The position numbers were made by a program, and so were the translations under genes. This document shows, piece by piece, positions 59,589 to 64,000 of a stretch of 64,000 nt of DNA. The notes under the pieces are model-generated. The model did not search any database. It saw nothing but the letters and a program-made list of their open reading frames with translations, and was not told the DNA's origin. This DNA comes from Pseudomonadota bacterium (lineage in GTDB: Bacteria > Pseudomonadota > Gammaproteobacteria > Burkholderiales > Thiobacillaceae), in contig JAJZRU010000001.1 in the NCBI GenBank assembly GCA_021802555.1, forward strand, positions 62,001 to 126,000, read 5' to 3'. Positions within the stretch are counted from its first letter, which is position 1. Every line of letters starts with the position of its first letter.

Positions 59589-60301
59589 TTTTGCTGCGCT
59601 CGGCGCTCTTTGCCTTGCTGCAGGCGGCGGCTACGGTCATCTTCTCCATCCTCGCCTGGCTCACCTTCCCTTTCGGCCCTTTCGTCCGCTATCGCGTCAT
59701 CACGCTGTGGAACCGCTGCGTGGTCTGGCTGGCCTGGCATTTGTGCGGCATACGCTACCAGGTGCGCGGGCGCGAAAACCTGCCGCCCGCGCCTGCCGTG
59801 GTGCTTGCCAAGCACCAGTCGGCCTGGGAGACCATCGCCCTGCCGGTGCTGCTGCCGCCGGTGGCTCTGGTCGCCAAGAAGGAACTGCTGCGGGTGCCGT
59901 TTTTCGGCTGGGGCCTGGCTATGCTGTCCCCCATAGCCATCGACCGCCGAGCCGGGCGCGAGGCGCTGCGCCAAATCCTGCGCCAGGGAGCGGACCGCCT
60001 GAGGCAGGGGTTCAGTGTGCTCGTGTTTCCGGAAGGCACGCGCGTGCCGCCCGGCGCAAGCGGCCGCTACGGCATCGGCGGCGCCTGGTTGGCCGCCCAC
60101 ACCGATACCGCCGTGGTGCCGGTGGCGCACAATGCCGGCGAGCTGTGGGGCAAGAACGCCTTCCTCAAATATCCCGGCACCGTCACCCTGAGCATAGGGC
60201 CGCCCATCGCCACCCGCGGGCTCAAGCCCGAAGCAGTGAACGAGGCGGCGCGCGCCTGGATCGAGGCCGAAATGGAGCGCCTGCCTCGTGCCCGGCAGTA
60301 G
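59585..60301 (+). CDS. plsC: 1-acyl-sn-glycerol-3-phosphate acyltransferase (PlsC-like)
   Basis: 238-residue membrane acyltransferase of phospholipid synthesis. An N-terminal helix (LLQAAATVIFSILAWLTFPF) is followed by the catalytic motif LAKHQSAWETIAL, i.e. HX4E in place of the usual HX4D, then the LSPIAIDRR and LVFPEGTRVPPG motifs. The HX4E form is frequent in this betaproteobacterial branch. Confidence 0.92.
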   Translation: MILLRSALFALLQAAATVIFSILAWLTFPFGPFVRYRVITLWNRCVVWLAWHLCGIRYQVRGRENLPPAPAVVLAKHQSAWETIALPVLLPPVALVAKKELLRVPFFGWGLAMLSPIAIDRRAGREALRQILRQGADRLRQGFSVLVFPEGTRVPPGASGRYGIGGAWLAAHTDTAVVPVAHNAGELWGKNAFLKYPGTVTLSIGPPIATRGLKPEAVNEAARAWIEAEMERLPRARQ

Positions 60302-60989
60302 CCGTCAAGCGCGCACCATACGTTTGCCCGGGCGCGAGGTCGCTTACCTGCTGTCGCGCAGCCGGCGCCGCACTCTGGCGCTTACCGTGAGCAGTACCGG
60401 AGTACGCGTGAACGTGCCCTATTGGGTGACGCTGCAGGAAATCGAGACTTTCATCCGCGAGCGCGGCGATTGGCTGCAACAAATCCTGGAAAGACGCGAG
60501 GCGGCGCAGGCCACCCGCCTGGCGGATGGCAGCACGGTGTGGTACCTGGGGCGTGCGCTCAAGCTGCGCTGCTTCCCCGGCCTGTTCGAAGAAGTGCGCC
60601 GGGTGCGCCACGAGTTGTGGGTGAGCGGCGCGGGCGAGGCCATTCCGGAATTGATCGCCGGCTGGCTGCGGCGCAAGGCGGCGCGTCTGCTGCCGCGCCG
60701 CGCGCGCCGCTATGGCGCGCGCGTGGGCCGCGACTGCACGGCGGGCCTCATGACGGGCGCCAGCCGCTGGGGCAGTTGCAGCGCGCGCGGCGCCGTACGC
60801 TTGAATTGGCAATTGATCGGCGCGCCGTTGTGGGTCATAGACTATGTCGCTGCGCACGAGGCCGCGCATCTGCTGCATCTGGATCATTCGCCGCGTTTCT
60901 GGAACCAGGTGGCAGCGCTGCACCCGCACTGGCGCGAGGCGCGCGCCTGGCTCAAGATGCACGGCGACGGCTTGATGATGAGGGACTGA
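60288..60989 (+). CDS. M48-like DUF45 metal-dependent hydrolase (YgjP-like)
   Basis: 233-residue protein with a zinc site [19 protein letters not shown] near residue 195 and the family segment [19 protein letters not shown] before it. A GTG start overlaps plsC by 14 nt. Related to the SprT/WLM-like peptidases; the substrate is unknown. Confidence 0.88.
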   Translation: MPGSSRQARTIRLPGREVAYLLSRSRRRTLALTVSSTGVRVNVPYWVTLQEIETFIRERGDWLQQILERREAAQATRLADGSTVWYLGRALKLRCFPGLFEEVRRVRHELWVSGAGEAIPELIAGWLRRKAARLLPRRARRYGARVGRDCTAGLMTGASRWGSCSARGAVRLNWQLIGAPLWVIDYVAAHEAAHLLHLDHSPRFWNQVAALHPHWREARAWLKMHGDGLMMRD

Positions 60990-60991
60990 AC

Positions 60992-61387
60992 ATGCGACTG
61001 CTGCATACCATGCTGAGAGTGGGCGATCTCGACCGCTCCATTGCGTTCTACACCGAGGTGTTGGGCATGAAAGTGCTGCGGCGCAAGGATTATCCGGAGG
61101 GCAAATTCACCCTCGCCTTCGTCGGCTACGACGGCGAAGACAAGGCGGCGGTGCTGGAACTGACCTACAACTGGGGCGTGGGAAAATACGAGATGGGCAA
61201 CGCCTATGGTCATGTCGCCGTCGAAGTGGAGGATGCCCAGGCGGCCTGCGAGGAGGTGGCTGCCAAAGGCGGGCGCGTGACCCGGCCGGCCGCGCCGATG
61301 AAGCATGGGTCGACGATTATTGCTTTTGTGGAAGACCCCGACGGGTACAAAATCGAGTTCATTCAGAAAGGAACCCGCACCGCCTGA
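60992..61387 (+). CDS. gloA: Lactoylglutathione lyase (glyoxalase I)
   Basis: 131-residue VOC enzyme detoxifying methylglyoxal. It starts [20 protein letters not shown] with the first metal His near residue 5, has Glu in [23 protein letters not shown] with the second His, and ends [13 protein letters not shown] with the last Glu. This is the Ni/Co-type short form. It starts 2 nt after the DUF45 gene. Confidence 0.95.
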   Translation: MRLLHTMLRVGDLDRSIAFYTEVLGMKVLRRKDYPEGKFTLAFVGYDGEDKAAVLELTYNWGVGKYEMGNAYGHVAVEVEDAQAACEEVAAKGGRVTRPAAPMKHGSTIIAFVEDPDGYKIEFIQKGTRTA

Positions 61388-61455
61388 CGGTCGACGGCAT
61401 CCTCTGTGCGGCCCGGTCCCTGCACCGCGTCTGTTCCGTTCGCGCGGTGTACAGC

Positions 61456-64000
61456 CTACGGTTTGGCGATTTTCTGGTAGAGCGCGCGCGCCTGGTCTTG
61501 CTCGCCGAAGTTCACATCGCGGTCGAACAGCGTCTTCAATTCCACGCGCGCCTGCGCGACGCGGCCGCTGGCGTACAGGGCATAGGCGACATGCCACTGG
61601 ATGTCGGCCGAGTCGGGTCGCTTGGTCTGCGCCTGACGCAGGTAGGGCAGACCTTGCGCTGCCTGGCCGCTTCGCACCAGCGTCCAGCCGTAGGTATCCA
61701 GCACCGAGGCGTCGCCCGGCCGCAGCTTGTAGGCGCGCTGGGCATACTGCACGGCCGCGGGCGCGCGGGTCTGCGCCAGAGCCCAGGCCAGATTGTTGAG
61801 AAGGGTCACATTGTCCGGGCTGCGCGCGACCAATGCCTCATAAGTGCGGGCGGCGTCGGCGTATTGCCGGTTTTGCAGGTAGGCCTGACCCAGAACGGCG
61901 GCGGTCACGATATCGCCGGGGTGCGATTTGACCCAGGCCTGCAGCGTGGCAACGCCCAATGCGCGTTCGCCCGCCGCGGTCTGGGCGCGATACAGCCGCA
62001 GGACTATCGGGGCGCTGGGCTTGAGCGCCAGTGCCTGCCGGTAGGCGGCGATGGCGGCGGCGTAGTCCTTGCGCGCAAAGGCGACGTCGCCGCTGAGGAA
62101 GGCGGCCAAGCCGTATGCCGAGTGCGGCAGCGCGGCGATCACGCTGCGCGCGTCGTCGTAGCGCTGCATCTTGATGTACTGTTCCACCAGCGCGGCTTGC
62201 AGCACCGGAGCCTGATTGCTCAGGGTGACCGCCTGCTGCAGGTGCTTGAGCGTTTCATTCTGGTCGCCGTTGGCATCGTAGGCGCGTGCCACGAGCATCT
62301 GCACCTCGGTCGATTTGGGCAGCAGATCGCCGAGCTTGCGGAACGAATCCAGGGCGTTGGCTTTTTCGCCGGCAGCGAGTTGGGCTTCGCCCAGCAATTC
62401 CAGCGCCGCCGGGTTGGAAGGCTGCAGGTCATGGGCGGCGCGCGCATGCACCAGGGCTTCGGCGCTGTTGCCTTGCTTGAGGTAATAGGCGGCCTTGAGC
62501 ATGCGCGGCTGCGGCGCATTGGGGTGCGCGGCCGCAGCCTTGTCCAGCCAGCCCAGATAAATTGCATCCTGTTTCTGCGCCAGCGCCAGCTGCGCCAAGG
62601 CGAGCATGGCCGGCAGGCTGGTCGGGTCGGCCTTGAGCAGGGATTCGAATTGCGCGTGCGCCGCCTGGGGCTGGTTTTGCGCCAGATCCATCTGCGCCAG
62701 ATTGGCGGCGGCGGGGAAATATTTCGCGTCCCGGAGCAAGGCCTGCTGGAAGCTCCGGCGCGCCGCCAGGTAATCCTTTTTGCCAAGATAGGCCGAACCT
62801 TGCAGGTTCCAGGCCGCGGGGTCGCGGGGCTGTTTTTTCAGCCAGACGGCGACGGCATTCAAGGCTTGGTCGTATAGTCCGCGCTGCAGATAACTCAGTG
62901 CCAGCAGCATGTCGGGCCGGGTCGCGTTCTTGTCCAGCTGCGCCGCGCTTTGCAGATCCGCCAGGCCGGCATCGTTGCCCGCACCCAGGCGCGCCATGCC
63001 CAGGTCGACCAGCACGCCGGCGTTGTCGGGCGCGAGCTTGCTGGCCTGCTGGAAATAACCTACGGCCTCCTCCGGCTTGCGGCGCGCCAGGGCGATTTCG
63101 CCCGCCAGGGTGAGCACCGCCGGGTCCCGGCTGGTTTGCGGATCGAGCGGCGCAAGCGTGCTGCGGGCGTCGTCGACTTCGCCCAGGCGCAGCTGCGTGG
63201 CCGCCAGCAGGCGGCGCGCGAACGCGTCGTCGGGGCGCGCGGCAAGCGCCTTGCCCACCTGCGTCTGTGCCTGCTGCAGATTGTCCAGGCGAAATTCCAC
63301 CGCGCCGGAGAGCAGCAGGGCGGGCGGAAAATCCGGCGCGCTTTTCAGCACCGCCGCCAGGGCGTCGCGCGCCGGCTTGATTGCGCCCCGCTGATAATCG
63401 ATCAAGGCCAGCGTATAGCGCGCCAGCAGGTTGCCCGGGCTGTCTTTCAACACCTGCTCGGCCAGGCTGCGCGCCTGCGCCGGCTGGCCTTGCGCCAGGG
63501 CCAGGCGCGCGAGCGCCAAACGTGCGCCGTAGTGATGCGGATTGATTGCGAGCACGGCTTCATAAGCCTGCCGCGCGGCTGGCATCTGCCCCTGGGCGCG
63601 CAGCAGGTCCGCCTTCAGCAGCAGGGCGTCGATCATTCGGGGATCTCGCGCCAGCGCCAGATCGATCTGCTGCATGGCCTCGGCGGCCTTGCCGGCCAGC
63701 AGCAGGACGCGCGCACGGGCCACATTGAGCACGGCGCTGTCGGGCCGGGCGGCCTGGGCCTGATCGAGCAGCTCGCCGGCTTCTATGCTCTTGCCTTGCG
63801 CCAGGTAGGCCTCGGCGCGGGCTGCCGCCAGGGCCGCGTAGTCCGGGTCCTGCCGATCCGGTGCGGGCTCGTCCAGAATGCGTTGGAATTCTCCCGACCC
63901 CAGCCAGGCGCGCAGCAGCAGCGGCGTGACCGCCCGACGATCGTAGCCGAGGTCGCGCGCGCGTTCCAGTTCCTTGGCTGCGGCGGCGAAGTTCGAGGTG
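61456..64000 (-). CDS. PEP-CTERM system TPR-repeat protein PrsT-like (N-terminus beyond the window)
   Basis: About 848 C-terminal residues of a large tetratricopeptide protein are visible and the frame is open to the window edge. At least 15 TPR-like units follow each other, e.g. AAWNLQGSAYLGKKDYLAAR, ALELLGEAQLAAGEKANALD and NLLARYTLALIDYQRGAIKP. Size and repeat style match PrsT, the TPR lipoprotein of XrtA/exosortase PEP-CTERM gene sets; the lipobox, if present, is outside. It would link to the PEP-CTERM protein at 6417-7385. Another TPR protein is the alternative. Confidence 0.75.
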   Translation of the reverse strand, partial: TSNFAAAAKELERARDLGYDRRAVTPLLLRAWLGSGEFQRILDEPAPDRQDPDYAALAAARAEAYLAQGKSIEAGELLDQAQAARPDSAVLNVARARVLLLAGKAAEAMQQIDLALARDPRMIDALLLKADLLRAQGQMPAARQAYEAVLAINPHHYGARLALARLALAQGQPAQARSLAEQVLKDSPGNLLARYTLALIDYQRGAIKPARDALAAVLKSAPDFPPALLLSGAVEFRLDNLQQAQTQVGKALAARPDDAFARRLLAATQLRLGEVDDARSTLAPLDPQTSRDPAVLTLAGEIALARRKPEEAVGYFQQASKLAPDNAGVLVDLGMARLGAGNDAGLADLQSAAQLDKNATRPDMLLALSYLQRGLYDQALNAVAVWLKKQPRDPAAWNLQGSAYLGKKDYLAARRSFQQALLRDAKYFPAAANLAQMDLAQNQPQAAHAQFESLLKADPTSLPAMLALAQLALAQKQDAIYLGWLDKAAAAHPNAPQPRMLKAAYYLKQGNSAEALVHARAAHDLQPSNPAALELLGEAQLAAGEKANALDSFRKLGDLLPKSTEVQMLVARAYDANGDQNETLKHLQQAVTLSNQAPVLQAALVEQYIKMQRYDDARSVIAALPHSAYGLAAFLSGDVAFARKDYAAAIAAYRQALALKPSAPIVLRLYRAQTAAGERALGVATLQAWVKSHPGDIVTAAVLGQAYLQNRQYADAARTYEALVARSPDNVTLLNNLAWALAQTRAPAAVQYAQRAYKLRPGDASVLDTYGWTLVRSGQAAQGLPYLRQAQTKRPDSADIQWHVAYALYASGRVAQARVELKTLFDRDVNFGEQDQARALYQKIAKP

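Overview
The window reads as a chromosomal segment of a GC-rich betaproteobacterium. Support for this comes from the order glyQ-glyS-gmhB-plsC-DUF45-gloA, the order lptD-surA-pdxA, the paired murU/amgK genes upstream of a pepP/ubiH operon, and the presence of both a PEP-CTERM secreted protein and a PrsT-like TPR protein of the exosortase system. No rRNA, tRNA, CRISPR array or intact insertion sequence was seen. Genes are densely packed and many neighbours overlap by 1 to 35 nt. katG runs off the left edge and the PrsT-like gene runs off the right edge.

Layout. 1-1.3 kb: catalase-peroxidase with an OxyR-like site. 1.4-6.2 kb: an accessory block of DUF899, DUF2182, SRPBCC-ArsR and a VOC/YciI operon, with the same pair of palindromic operators placed identically in two promoters. 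6.4-11.5 kb: PEP-CTERM metalloprotease-like protein, LysR regulator, EamA exporter, infA, cspA with a structured leader, a DsrE-like periplasmic protein and DUF1993. 11.7-19.7 kb: a type I restriction-modification operon (hsdM-hsdS-fic-HTH-hsdR) with a Fic AMPylase-type gene inside it. 19.8-28.1 kb: sohB, the moxR-DUF58-transglutaminase trio, a GGDEF/EAL protein and a small membrane protein. 28.3-35.8 kb: a long minus-strand operon amgK-murU-pepP-ubiH-ubi hydroxylase-dsbC-methyltransferase-queD. 35.8-40.3 kb: lptD-surA-pdxA, then a decayed gene.

40.7-52.0 kb is the most coherent functional story: a phosphate-starvation (PHO) island interrupted by cca and an MFS gene. It holds pstS, a TonB-dependent receptor, a Tat-exported phospholipase C/phosphatase, a dedicated exbB-exbD-tonB set and a PhoD-like phosphatase translationally overlapping tonB. 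Pho-box-like 7-4-7 repeats lie before pstS, in the receptor/phosphatase divergent region, and before exbB. At exbB the box is followed at the expected distance by a -10 and then by a leader carrying an intrinsic terminator just before the exbB start. The leader could be an attenuator or a PhoB-dependent small RNA.

52.0-55.7 kb: three small secreted proteins divergent from an OmpR/EnvZ-type two-component system, then two tandem, mutually similar small proteins of about 50 residues that I do not recognise. 55.9-61.4 kb: glyQS-gmhB-plsC-DUF45-gloA. 61.5-64 kb: PrsT-like TPR protein.

All functions are inferred from recognisable motifs and gene order; no database search was possible.
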